A stretch of DNA of 7,477 nucleotides from Saprospirales bacterium (GTDB taxonomy: Bacteria; Bacteroidota; Bacteroidia; Chitinophagales; Saprospiraceae), in NCBI GenBank assembly GCA_003559985.1, contig PWJP01000030.1, forward strand, positions 1 through 7,477. The letters run 5' to 3'. A program made the position numbers and the translations under genes. Each line of letters begins with the position of its first letter. Positions within the stretch are counted from its first letter, which is position 1. The notes beneath the pieces were generated by a model. That model was not told the DNA's origin and made no database searches. It saw nothing but the letters and a program-made list of their open reading frames with translations. This document shows positions 1-6,851 of this stretch, piece after piece.

Positions 1-29
1 AAAGTCTGACCGATAAGTTCCTTTTTGGG

Positions 30-37
30 TAAATTTG
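30..37 (+). promoter_or_regulatory. Possible Bacteroidota -7 promoter box for truA
   Basis: The octamer TAAATTTG fits the TAnnTTTG -7 consensus of the primary sigma factor in Bacteroidota and ends four bases before the truA ATG at 42. Used as a promoter, it would start transcription at or next to the start codon, giving a leaderless or nearly leaderless mRNA. I see no good TTG-type -33 element at the expected distance upstream, and only 29 bases of upstream sequence are available. This could be a chance match in AT-rich DNA, and truA could instead be transcribed from a gene left of the window. Confidence 0.25.
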
Positions 38-41
38 CCGA

Positions 42-848
42 ATGAAGTATTTCGGCCTGGTGGCTTATTGTGGTACACGGTATTCGGGGTGGCAAATTCA
101 ACCCAATGATTTATCCGTACAGCAATGCCTGGAAGAAGCTGCGGCAAAATTATTTCGCACACAGGTTGGAATAACGGGCTGTGGAAGAACGGATACGGGG
201 GTGCATGCTTCTTGCTACTTCTTTCACCTGGAGTGCCCGGAACAAGCCGAATTGCACCGTACAATCAGGAGTTTCAATGCTCTCTTACCCGGGGATATCC
301 ATCTTTCGGAATTAATTCCGGTTCATGAAGATGCCCACGCCAGATTCGATGCCACCCATAGAACTTACCGGTATTATCTGACGGGGTTTGCCGATCCTTT
401 CAGAGAGGACAAGGTGTTCTTTTTCCGTCAGCTTCACCTATGCGATTTTTCCCTGGTTTCAAAAGCTGCAGAGGTTATTGGTAGGGGAGAGGATTTCTTT
501 GCATTTGCCAAATCCGGCTCTGAGGTGAATCATCACCGGTGTCGAATTGATGAAATTAAGTGGTGTCAACTCTCACCAAAGGTTTGGGTTTTTGAGATAA
601 CGGCCAATCGCTTTTTGCGCGGCATGGTTCGTTTAATTGTGGGAGCTTGCCTCAATGCCGGACTCGGCAAAATAACGCTCGAAGAAATTAAGGACGCGGT
701 AGCTAATCAAAACCGGCTGTCGATGCCCTGGAGTGTGCCTGGTCATGGACTCTACCTCGCAGATATCAAGTATCCATATATACCCGATAAGTTGTCAGAA
801 AATAGTCGCTTTTTCGAGCCTTTTGGACCAATTTCCAAGGGTATCTGA
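42..848 (+). CDS. truA: tRNA pseudouridine synthase A (TruA)
   Basis: This cytoplasmic enzyme isomerises uridines 38-40 in the anticodon stem-loop of many tRNAs to pseudouridine. The protein has 268 residues, normal for the family (about 245-270). The N-terminus (KYFGLVAYCGTRYSGWQ) is the usual first strand of TruA. GRTDTGVHA at residues 48-56 carries the catalytic aspartate, D51. RTYRYYL (107-113) supplies the conserved aromatic region, and ANRFLRGMVRLIVG (188-201) is the conserved RNA-binding/core motif. PWSVPGHGLYL near 229-239 is the typical end of the fold. The roughly 25 residues after it form a tail that probably lies outside the core. The start is the ATG at 42, which gives the family N-terminus. 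No Shine-Dalgarno site is visible. The last 54 bases overlap the convergent minus-strand gene. Identification is firm. Confidence 0.96.
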   Translation: MKYFGLVAYCGTRYSGWQIQPNDLSVQQCLEEAAAKLFRTQVGITGCGRTDTGVHASCYFFHLECPEQAELHRTIRSFNALLPGDIHLSELIPVHEDAHARFDATHRTYRYYLTGFADPFREDKVFFFRQLHLCDFSLVSKAAEVIGRGEDFFAFAKSGSEVNHHRCRIDEIKWCQLSPKVWVFEITANRFLRGMVRLIVGACLNAGLGKITLEEIKDAVANQNRLSMPWSVPGHGLYLADIKYPYIPDKLSENSRFFEPFGPISKGI

Positions 849-1700
849 GCGATTTAATTCCCAATAGACGTAGGACTCACCGCCGAGCCCCTTTGCAAAC
901 TCCCCATCTCCCGGGTAGAATTCAAACATCATCGGTTTGTTTTGGTGCAGGTTAAATACGTGGTCGTACATCCTGTGAATGGCGTTTAATTCCCGCCCCT
1001 TTTCATTCTGTACCGACAGCAATACCTTAATCTTTTTCAAGTGATAAGTAAATGTAAGCATGGCAACGGGTTTTTGCTCATTGTCTAATATCACTGTATT
1101 GACCAAAGTACCGCGGTGAAGAAGGTTGTAAAGCACCCGGAGAGTAGCGAACTCATCGTAAGGCATTTGCTTGTTTTCCTTGGCAAATTCCACTATTTGC
1201 TCCGGTTTCATCCTGACCTGAAAAAAATACCCGTCCGGCAGGTCGGTGGAAATGGTATTCACAACTTCAGGCTGGTAGTTGCTCCGGATATTAGTCAGCG
1301 ATTTATTGAGCAGCACCCGCCAGGCTTCTTTTTGCTCTGTGTGGTTTTCAAAATCAGGGGGTATTATGTTCATCTCATTGAAAAGCATGTGGGAATTTGC
1401 AATATCCGGCAGTTTCTCCAGCATACTTATTATCCGCTTTCTCGAGAGTAAGTTAATGGACTGAATACCTATTCGACCTATTAAAGGCGGGTGAACGATG
1501 GATTTGCGACCCAGAAGGTCCTTTTTGTAAAAAATAGGTAAAACCGATTCGTAATCACCTTCCACCAGTGCGTCCCACTCTTTTACCACGGCCTTTAACC
1601 ACCAGTAATAAGCGCTGACTTCACTGTTGACCGCAAAGTGTACACAGCTGTTCCACTTAACTTTATCGATCTCTTCAAAGGGGACGTAGGATATGTTCAT
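795..1700 (-). CDS. FemAB/GNAT-like acyltransferase-fold protein, function unknown
   Basis: This 301-residue protein resembles a Bacteroidota family of hypothetical proteins related to FemAB/GNAT acyltransferases. The N-terminal half has the family pattern of an aromatic cluster (SAYYWWLKAVVKEWDALV, about 29-46), then GDYESVLPIFYKK (48-60) and a following PPLIGRIG (71-78). The C-terminal half has the GNAT-like order: GTLVNTVIL and KPVAMLTFTYH (about 197-220), a strand ending LLSV, a helix starting ELNAIHRMYDH (237-247), then MMFEFYPGD and a late glycine-rich turn (257-274). No catalytic residue can be named, and the donor and acceptor substrates are unknown. I chose the ATG at 1700. An in-frame TTG at 1730 would add ten residues without family resemblance. 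The gene lies 80 bases after dgt on the same strand, so co-transcription is plausible, and its last 17 codons plus stop overlap truA. The fold assignment is from pattern memory only. Confidence 0.75.
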   Translation of the reverse strand: MNISYVPFEEIDKVKWNSCVHFAVNSEVSAYYWWLKAVVKEWDALVEGDYESVLPIFYKKDLLGRKSIVHPPLIGRIGIQSINLLSRKRIISMLEKLPDIANSHMLFNEMNIIPPDFENHTEQKEAWRVLLNKSLTNIRSNYQPEVVNTISTDLPDGYFFQVRMKPEQIVEFAKENKQMPYDEFATLRVLYNLLHRGTLVNTVILDNEQKPVAMLTFTYHLKKIKVLLSVQNEKGRELNAIHRMYDHVFNLHQNKPMMFEFYPGDGEFAKGLGGESYVYWELNRSDTLGNWSKRLEKATIF

Positions 1701-1780
1701 CGGTTGCTTTATTTGGGGTACAAACAGCAATTTTCACCAAACTGTTTAGCAGCTGGTTTTTCAGGTATTGCCCATACTAA

Positions 1781-3163
1781 TTAATGATGTGGCATTTCAA
1801 TACCGGTGGTGTTTTTATAAATCTCAAGGGCGTAGTTGTCGGTCATGGAGCTCAGGAAGTCGATCAGACAAAGCATTTTTTCAAATGGGGTTGAATCCGG
1901 TTCAGGTCGGTACGATTCCGGTATCATCATTCGCGTTTTTTTATCCTGTCCATTTGGATTTTGCTTCAATACAGCGGGAACCATTAGTTCGAGTAGATGG
2001 GAAAATATCCGGTAGCCCGCAAGCTCCATCCTCACCACTGATTCGGAATTGTATATCTTCTCCAGAGACAAATCCTTGATGGTTTTCAGTGCCTTTTCGG
2101 TAGTTGGTTGAGTGATTTTTATTAGTGGTTTTTCAAGGTTTCCCGAGATGATTTTGTCTGCATTTTCTACAAATGTATTTGCGCAGTCGTCAATCAAAAG
2201 GCTGATGCATTTTGCCCTTAAGTAAGAAAGTCTTTGAGCCGGGTTTTCAGACATGTCGGATTTTCCGGAGAGTGAGCCGGCATATTGTTCGTAGGAATCC
2301 AGCAGTTCGCTCAGCAATTTGCAGGCCTCTTCATAGCTGATGATATTCAGTCTTGCTGCATCTTCCAAATCCACGAGATTGTAGCAAATATCATCTGCTG
2401 CTTCAAGTAGGAATACGAAAGGGTGCCTGAGGTAAACCAGCGGATTTTTCGATTCGCGAATTAGATTCAATTCATCGGCCAGCGTTTTAAACAAGTCCAT
2501 TTCCGACTGGAGGAAACCGAATTTCTTACGGTGCAATTCCCCCTTTTTCCCCCCACTACCGCTGGATTCACAGGGGTATTTCGTCAGGGTGGCAATGGTG
2601 GTAATGGTTGGGTTAAGGGCCCAGGGTTTGATACCTTGTCGCTCGCCTGCCAGAATGCGTAATGCATTGGCATTTCCTTCAAAATTTGTCAGATCGGTCC
2701 AGGCTTTCTCTTCGAAAAAATCTTTTAGAACGGCACCTTCCACCCTCATTTCTGCATTGTTGGTAAAAAATGAGCAAATGGCATCTTCTCCGGAATGTCC
2801 AAAGGCCGGATTTCCAATGTCGTGAGCAAGACAGGCTGCGTAAATTACGTCTGATAGTTCCTCCCGGTAAAAAACCTTTGCCCGGTCATTTAGCGACTTG
2901 CTGTATTTTTCACGAATCCTTCTTCCGGCAATTGAGCCCAGGGATCGACCCACGGAGGCCACTTCCAGGGAATGTGTAAGGCGATTGTGTACAAAAGCAC
3001 TTCCGGGCAGTGAAAAAATCTGGGTTTTGTCCTGCAATCTCCGGAAGGAATCCGAAAAAATAATGCGGTCCGCATCCCTGCTGAAGGGGGACCGATGATT
3101 ACTTTTTTCTTCCCCGGCCTTACTCAGTATGCGCCTTGTCGAAAAACAACTGTTCCAATCCAT
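1781..3163 (-). CDS. dgt: Deoxyguanosinetriphosphate triphosphohydrolase (dGTPase), HD-domain family
   Basis: Enzymes of this family hydrolyse dGTP, or dNTPs more broadly, to the deoxynucleoside and inorganic triphosphate, so they help set dNTP pools in the cytoplasm. The protein has 460 residues, in the usual range for the longer dGTPases. The N-terminus has the family signature RSPFSRDADRIIFSDSFRRL (24-43) followed by DKTQIF. The HD metal site is visible: H64 in THSLEV, H114-D115 in AHDIGNPAFGH, and the last aspartate in EAADDI (D257/D258). H123 and E126 follow the HD pair as in other Dgt proteins. KKFGFLQSE (213-221) is another conserved block. The ATG at 3163 gives the normal N-terminus. 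All metal ligands are present, so it should be active. Whether it prefers dGTP or is a general dNTPase cannot be told from sequence alone. It is the first gene of a likely two-gene minus-strand unit and is divergent from the large outer-membrane protein gene. Confidence 0.93.
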   Translation of the reverse strand: MDWNSCFSTRRILSKAGEEKSNHRSPFSRDADRIIFSDSFRRLQDKTQIFSLPGSAFVHNRLTHSLEVASVGRSLGSIAGRRIREKYSKSLNDRAKVFYREELSDVIYAACLAHDIGNPAFGHSGEDAICSFFTNNAEMRVEGAVLKDFFEEKAWTDLTNFEGNANALRILAGERQGIKPWALNPTITTIATLTKYPCESSGSGGKKGELHRKKFGFLQSEMDLFKTLADELNLIRESKNPLVYLRHPFVFLLEAADDICYNLVDLEDAARLNIISYEEACKLLSELLDSYEQYAGSLSGKSDMSENPAQRLSYLRAKCISLLIDDCANTFVENADKIISGNLEKPLIKITQPTTEKALKTIKDLSLEKIYNSESVVRMELAGYRIFSHLLELMVPAVLKQNPNGQDKKTRMMIPESYRPEPDSTPFEKMLCLIDFLSSMTDNYALEIYKNTTGIEMPHH

Positions 3164-3329
3164 TAAACTATTTTTAACTCCACTGCATTAATTGAATATG
3201 TAGCTGAAAGGAGTGAATAAAAATTCCTCATATCAGCAATTAGGCCAAAAAGTTTTTGGTTCTTATACCATACGACCAACCGTCACACAGGGATTTATGG
3301 TCTTTATGCTAGTAAAAAGCTCTACAAAG
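3164..3329. promoter_or_regulatory. Divergent intergenic region between dgt and the protease-propeller-barrel gene
   Basis: These 166 AT-rich bases separate two divergently transcribed genes, so they should hold the promoters of both. I find no clean TAnnTTTG box with a matched -33 element on either strand and no clear inverted repeat that would suggest an operator. An AAAGGAG run at 3207-3213 looks like a Shine-Dalgarno site but overlaps the GTG at 3213, so its spacing is wrong for that codon. The plus-strand frame stays open back to that GTG, so part of this stretch could be coding if translation starts earlier than assumed here. Confidence 0.4.
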
Positions 3330-6300
3330 ATGAGAATTGCAATATTTCTTCTCGGTTTTTTGATGTTTTTTTCTGAGTTACCTCAATTGCAGGCCCAGAA
3401 TTTCGGTCAAAACAAACCGCGCTATACCACCTTCGAATTTCGGATGTTACAAACCCCTAATTTTGACATCTATCACTATATTGATGAGGATGCACTGGTA
3501 AATGAATTGGGGAACATGTCTGAGATGTGGTATGCCAACCACATGCGGATTTTAAGGGATACCATTCGCCAGCGCAACCCGCTGATTTTCTATAGCGACC
3601 ACTCGGATTTTCAACAGACCAATGCCATTTTCGGCCAAATTGGCGTGGGAACCGGTGGAGTGACGGAGGCCTTGCGCAACCGGGTCATAATGCCGCTGAC
3701 TATTTCCAACCAAAAGACATTTCAGATCCTGGGTCATGAGTTGGTCCACGCTTTTCAGTTCAATATAATATTGCGCGACGAGTTCATGTCCGCGGAAAAT
3801 TTACGCAATATTCCACTGTTCATGATAGAGGGTAAAGCGGAGTATCTGAGTCGCGGGAGAAACGACCCCTTTACGGCAATGTGGATGCGTGATGCCGTGT
3901 TGAGTGATGATATTCCATCTGTAAGAGACATGAGGAGGCCCCAGTACTTTCCCTATCGCTATGGCCACGCATTTTGGGCGCACCTAACTGGAAACTATGG
4001 TGATGCAGTAATTCCTCCACTTTTTAGGGCAATTGCCGAGAGAGGAATGGACAGAGCTTTTCCTGCGGTTTTGGGCAAGTCCATGGATGAAATATCGGCC
4101 AACTGGCAAGCTGAACTCCGCGACTATTACACCGAGCAGATGGAGGGAAGGGATTTTCAGAATCCCGGTAGGGCCGTGGTGACATCGGAAGAAGCCGGAC
4201 ACATGAATGTTTCCCCTTCTGTCAGTCCCAATGGCAGGTATGTGGTTTTTCTCTCTGAAAAGGACCTCTTTACCGCTGACCTCTTCCTGGCCAATGCCAA
4301 TACGGGCGAGATAAAGAGAAAAATAGCCAGTTCAATTAGGTACAGCGATATTGACCACATGGATGTGATAGAATCTGCCGGGACCTGGTCTCCCGACAGT
4401 CGGACTTTTGCTTATGTGGGGTTTAGGCAGGGTCGAAATGTACTCATCACAGTGGATGTTGAATCGGGAAGGCGTCAAGATGTATTCAAAATTCCCGACC
4501 TCTCTTTTTTCAGTAATCCCGCCTGGTCTCCCACTGGAAATGTAGTAGCACTTAGTGGGCTGAAAAACAGCAGGCCAGATTTATTCATCTTTGACATGGA
4601 TGGCAAACGCCTCCGTAATCTCACCAACGATACGCATTCTTACTTGCTTCCCTCCTGGTCAAAAGATGGGAATAAAATAGCAGTTACTACAGACCGGGTC
4701 AGCAGGGAAACCGGAATGGTGGATGGAAAGTGGTTCCACAATTTGGCGGTTCATCATTTTTCGGAAAACAGATGGGAAGATTTGGATGTATTTCCCGGGG
4801 CGGATAATTTCAATCCTGTATTTGATAGCAAAGGGCGCATTTGGTTTTTGTCTGACAGAGACGGATTCCGCGATATTTACACCTATGACATGGCATCCGA
4901 TTCGCTCTTTCAGCAAACCCGCATTCCCACCGGAGTTTCCGGTATTACTTCCTTCGCACCAGCCCTGACCATTCCCAGAAGGGTGGACCGGGTTGTTTAC
5001 AATGTATTCGAAGGTGGTAAGTACAATTTGTACAATGGCCGAATGGAAAGTTTCTTGAAGGAACCGGTGGAAAAAACGGATGTAAACCAGTTGGGAGCCG
5101 GCCAATTGCCCCCGGTTGGCCGCCTTTCGATGTCCCTTTCGGATGGCGGATTGAGTACCATCGTAATCGATGATTTTCCCGACACACTTCAATTCGAAGA
5201 AGCCCCATTTGATTCGAGATTTTCACTCATTGCCGCAAGCCAATCGATGGGAGTTGGTGTTGGTGTGGGTGGTGGAACCTTTGGAAGCGGTATAATGATG
5301 GGCGGTGGAGTACAGTTGCTGTTTTCCGATATTCTCGGTGACCATCAGCTTTTTACAACCCTTTTTCTCAATGGAGAAATATATGACATCGGATTGAGTG
5401 GCACTTACATAAACCGGGAAGGTCCGATTGCATGGGGCGCCTCTCTGTCACACATTCCTTATCGAACCGGCTTTTCATCCTTTGGATTTGAAGAGTTCCC
5501 TGGTACCGACATCGTCGTTCCCGTGGTTCGCACCGATATTCTGCGAATTTTTGAACAGAGTGCCCAGGTTTTTGCCCACTATCCATTCAATAGGAGGACA
5601 CGTGTCGAAGGTTCACTGGGGACCAGTTATCGTTTCTTCAGGTTGGACAGGTACACCGATTATTACAATCAGGCCGGCACCATCTTTTTGGGAAGGGACA
5701 GGGAGCGGATTCCAGTGGAGAGCGATGTGGTTATCGGCGGTACAGAGATTAGAAAGACCTTTACCCACAATGTGGGAGGAGCGCTGGTTGGTGACAACTC
5801 GGTCTTTGGTCTTACCGCCCCTATGCAGGGTTACCGCTACCGCTTGAGCTACGACAAGTTCTTTGGAGGATACAACTTCAATGCGGCTGTAGCGGATGGT
5901 CGGAGGTATTTCAGGGCTTCCCCGGTCACCATTGCATTCAGAGGATTCCACTATTCGCGTTTCGGTACAGATGCCAACGCATATTTCCCTATATTTATCG
6001 GACAAATGGGTTTGGTGCGCGGGTATGAAATCTCGGGAAGGGAATTTCAGGAAGACTTTAACCTCACTGTCAATCAACTGGTTGGATCTAAGGTGTTGTT
6101 AGGTAGTGCTGAGGTGCGCCTGCCATTTACCGGGCCAGAGAGATTGGCCTTGATTTCTTCCGGTTTTTTGGCCTCTGACTTAAATGCGTTCTTCGATGTC
6201 GGGGTGGCATTTGACGACTACGATAACATCACCTTTGGCAGTGGTGAGGGTGGTGAATCAGTAGTTTTAATGTCTGCGGGTTTGAGTTTGCGCATAAATT

Positions 6301-6395
6301 TATTTGGCGCGATGATCATTGAACCCTATTACGCTTTTCCGCTGAGGAGTGGAGGCTCGGTAAGATTTGGACTCAACTTCATTCCGGGTTGGTGA
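3330..6395 (+). CDS. Secreted HExxH peptidase-like / TolB propeller / Omp85-type barrel fusion protein
   Basis: Counting from the ATG at 3330, the protein has 1021 residues. Residues 1-22 form a signal peptide (MRIAIFLLGFLMFF, then ELPQLQA, with cleavage before Q23), so it is exported. Residues ~40-280 look like a gluzincin-type peptidase (peptidase MA-like). HELVH at 136-140 supplies two zinc-binding histidines and the catalytic glutamate, and IEGKAEY (166-172) supplies the likely third ligand, E167 or E171. Residues ~290-560 hold six PD40/TolB-type propeller motifs, starting near 296, 352, 398, 442, 495 and 542, several reading WSPDG-like followed by hydrophobic strands. From about 640 to the end is a beta-barrel with a glycine-rich entry, FSDILGDHQ (665-673), the Omp85 signature VRGY (896-899), AEVRLPF (927-933) and a C-terminal tryptophan. 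It is probably in the outer membrane with the peptidase and propeller on the periplasmic side. No POTRA domains are seen. In-frame starts also exist at 3297 and 3306 (ATG) and 3213 (GTG); 3330 gives the most typical signal peptide. Such proteins are often annotated 'TolB-like', but this is not TolB. Substrate and role are unknown. Confidence 0.88.
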   Translation: MRIAIFLLGFLMFFSELPQLQAQNFGQNKPRYTTFEFRMLQTPNFDIYHYIDEDALVNELGNMSEMWYANHMRILRDTIRQRNPLIFYSDHSDFQQTNAIFGQIGVGTGGVTEALRNRVIMPLTISNQKTFQILGHELVHAFQFNIILRDEFMSAENLRNIPLFMIEGKAEYLSRGRNDPFTAMWMRDAVLSDDIPSVRDMRRPQYFPYRYGHAFWAHLTGNYGDAVIPPLFRAIAERGMDRAFPAVLGKSMDEISANWQAELRDYYTEQMEGRDFQNPGRAVVTSEEAGHMNVSPSVSPNGRYVVFLSEKDLFTADLFLANANTGEIKRKIASSIRYSDIDHMDVIESAGTWSPDSRTFAYVGFRQGRNVLITVDVESGRRQDVFKIPDLSFFSNPAWSPTGNVVALSGLKNSRPDLFIFDMDGKRLRNLTNDTHSYLLPSWSKDGNKIAVTTDRVSRETGMVDGKWFHNLAVHHFSENRWEDLDVFPGADNFNPVFDSKGRIWFLSDRDGFRDIYTYDMASDSLFQQTRIPTGVSGITSFAPALTIPRRVDRVVYNVFEGGKYNLYNGRMESFLKEPVEKTDVNQLGAGQLPPVGRLSMSLSDGGLSTIVIDDFPDTLQFEEAPFDSRFSLIAASQSMGVGVGVGGGTFGSGIMMGGGVQLLFSDILGDHQLFTTLFLNGEIYDIGLSGTYINREGPIAWGASLSHIPYRTGFSSFGFEEFPGTDIVVPVVRTDILRIFEQSAQVFAHYPFNRRTRVEGSLGTSYRFFRLDRYTDYYNQAGTIFLGRDRERIPVESDVVIGGTEIRKTFTHNVGGALVGDNSVFGLTAPMQGYRYRLSYDKFFGGYNFNAAVADGRRYFRASPVTIAFRGFHYSRFGTDANAYFPIFIGQMGLVRGYEISGREFQEDFNLTVNQLVGSKVLLGSAEVRLPFTGPERLALISSGFLASDLNAFFDVGVAFDDYDNITFGSGEGGESVVLMSAGLSLRINLFGAMIIEPYYAFPLRSGGSVRFGLNFIPGW

Positions 6396-6413
6396 TAAAA
6401 TCATTTAGGTTGA

Positions 6414-6848
6414 TTACAATTCCGGAAAAATAGATCCATCCGAGAGGTTTTCTACCAGAAGGATAGCCATGAGATAGACGAGGGAAAGTAGAATGAAACC
6501 AAATACCAAAAGTCGCACGGTTAGGTCCCAGTGGCCTACCCACTGCAGCTTGCTGCTAAAGGCATCGAACTTTTGCATTAGAGGAAAATCCGATAGCCCA
6601 TTATCGTTACCGATTTTTATTTCCAGTTCATCCATTACTTCCTTAGCATCCGGCAGTTGAGCCTTTTCGACCTCTATTATAGCACCATTGTAACCCATTG
6701 CATAAACATCTGCAATTTGCAGGGTTTTTTCAAAATGGGTTCTGAAATTGATGCCCCGGTTTTTAAATGCCAGCTTGATCATTGTAAGCTCGGAGCGGTC
6801 CATGGTCTCGTACAATCTGATGTAGTTCTCGTCATGAGGGTGATCCAT
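6414..6848 (-). CDS. DUF2007-like small protein with one C-terminal membrane helix
   Basis: This 144-residue protein has two parts. Residues ~8-75 (ENYIRLYETMDRSELTMIKLAFKNRGI onward) match the DUF2007 pattern: a first strand, a helix that follows 'aspartate then E/L', 'GI' before the next strand, and a final strand IIEVEKAQLPDAKEVMDEL. This small alpha/beta domain is described as a putative signal-transducing or binding domain of unknown ligand. Residues ~111-132 (VRLLVFGFILLSLVYLMAILLV) form a single hydrophobic membrane helix, followed by a short acidic tail. No signal peptide is seen. By the positive-inside rule (R112 just before the helix, acid after it) the domain would face the cytoplasm. 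The ATG at 6848 follows the ROK kinase stop by 3 bases, so the two are almost certainly co-transcribed and may be translationally coupled. The family call is from pattern only, and the function is unknown. Confidence 0.75.
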   Translation of the reverse strand: MDHPHDENYIRLYETMDRSELTMIKLAFKNRGINFRTHFEKTLQIADVYAMGYNGAIIEVEKAQLPDAKEVMDELEIKIGNDNGLSDFPLMQKFDAFSSKLQWVGHWDLTVRLLVFGFILLSLVYLMAILLVENLSDGSIFPEL

Positions 6849-6851
6849 GAT

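Noticed and set aside
819..840. Imperfect inverted repeat (CCTTTTGGA ... TCCAAGG) near the truA 3' end as a possible terminator
   Set aside because: The stem is short and bulged, no T-run follows on either strand, and it lies within coding sequence of both genes.
1116..1451. A 111-codon plus-strand open frame opposite the FemAB/GNAT-like gene
   Set aside because: The minus-strand frame there shows family motifs over its whole length, while this one shows none.
4659..5192. A 177-codon open frame on the minus strand inside the large outer-membrane protein gene
   Set aside because: It lies wholly antisense to well-conserved propeller and linker sequence, its translation resembles no family I know, and it has no start context. 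It is most likely a shadow frame.
5428..5847. A 139-codon plus-strand open frame within the barrel region
   Set aside because: It is out of frame with the real gene and its composition is rich in proline, serine and tryptophan, as expected of a shifted frame.
5613..6077. A 154-codon open frame on the minus strand opposite the barrel region
   Set aside because: It is antisense to the Omp85-type barrel, which includes the VRGY signature, and its translation has no recognisable domain.
3213..6395. Calling the large gene tolB of the Tol-Pal system
   Set aside because: The propeller repeats are TolB-like, but the protein is more than twice the length of TolB, has a peptidase-like N-terminus and an Omp85-type barrel, and no tolQ, tolR, tolA or pal gene is nearby.
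6396..6413. Terminator in the gap between the two convergent genes
   Set aside because: The gap is only 18 bases and contains no inverted repeat, so termination signals, if any, must lie within the coding ends.
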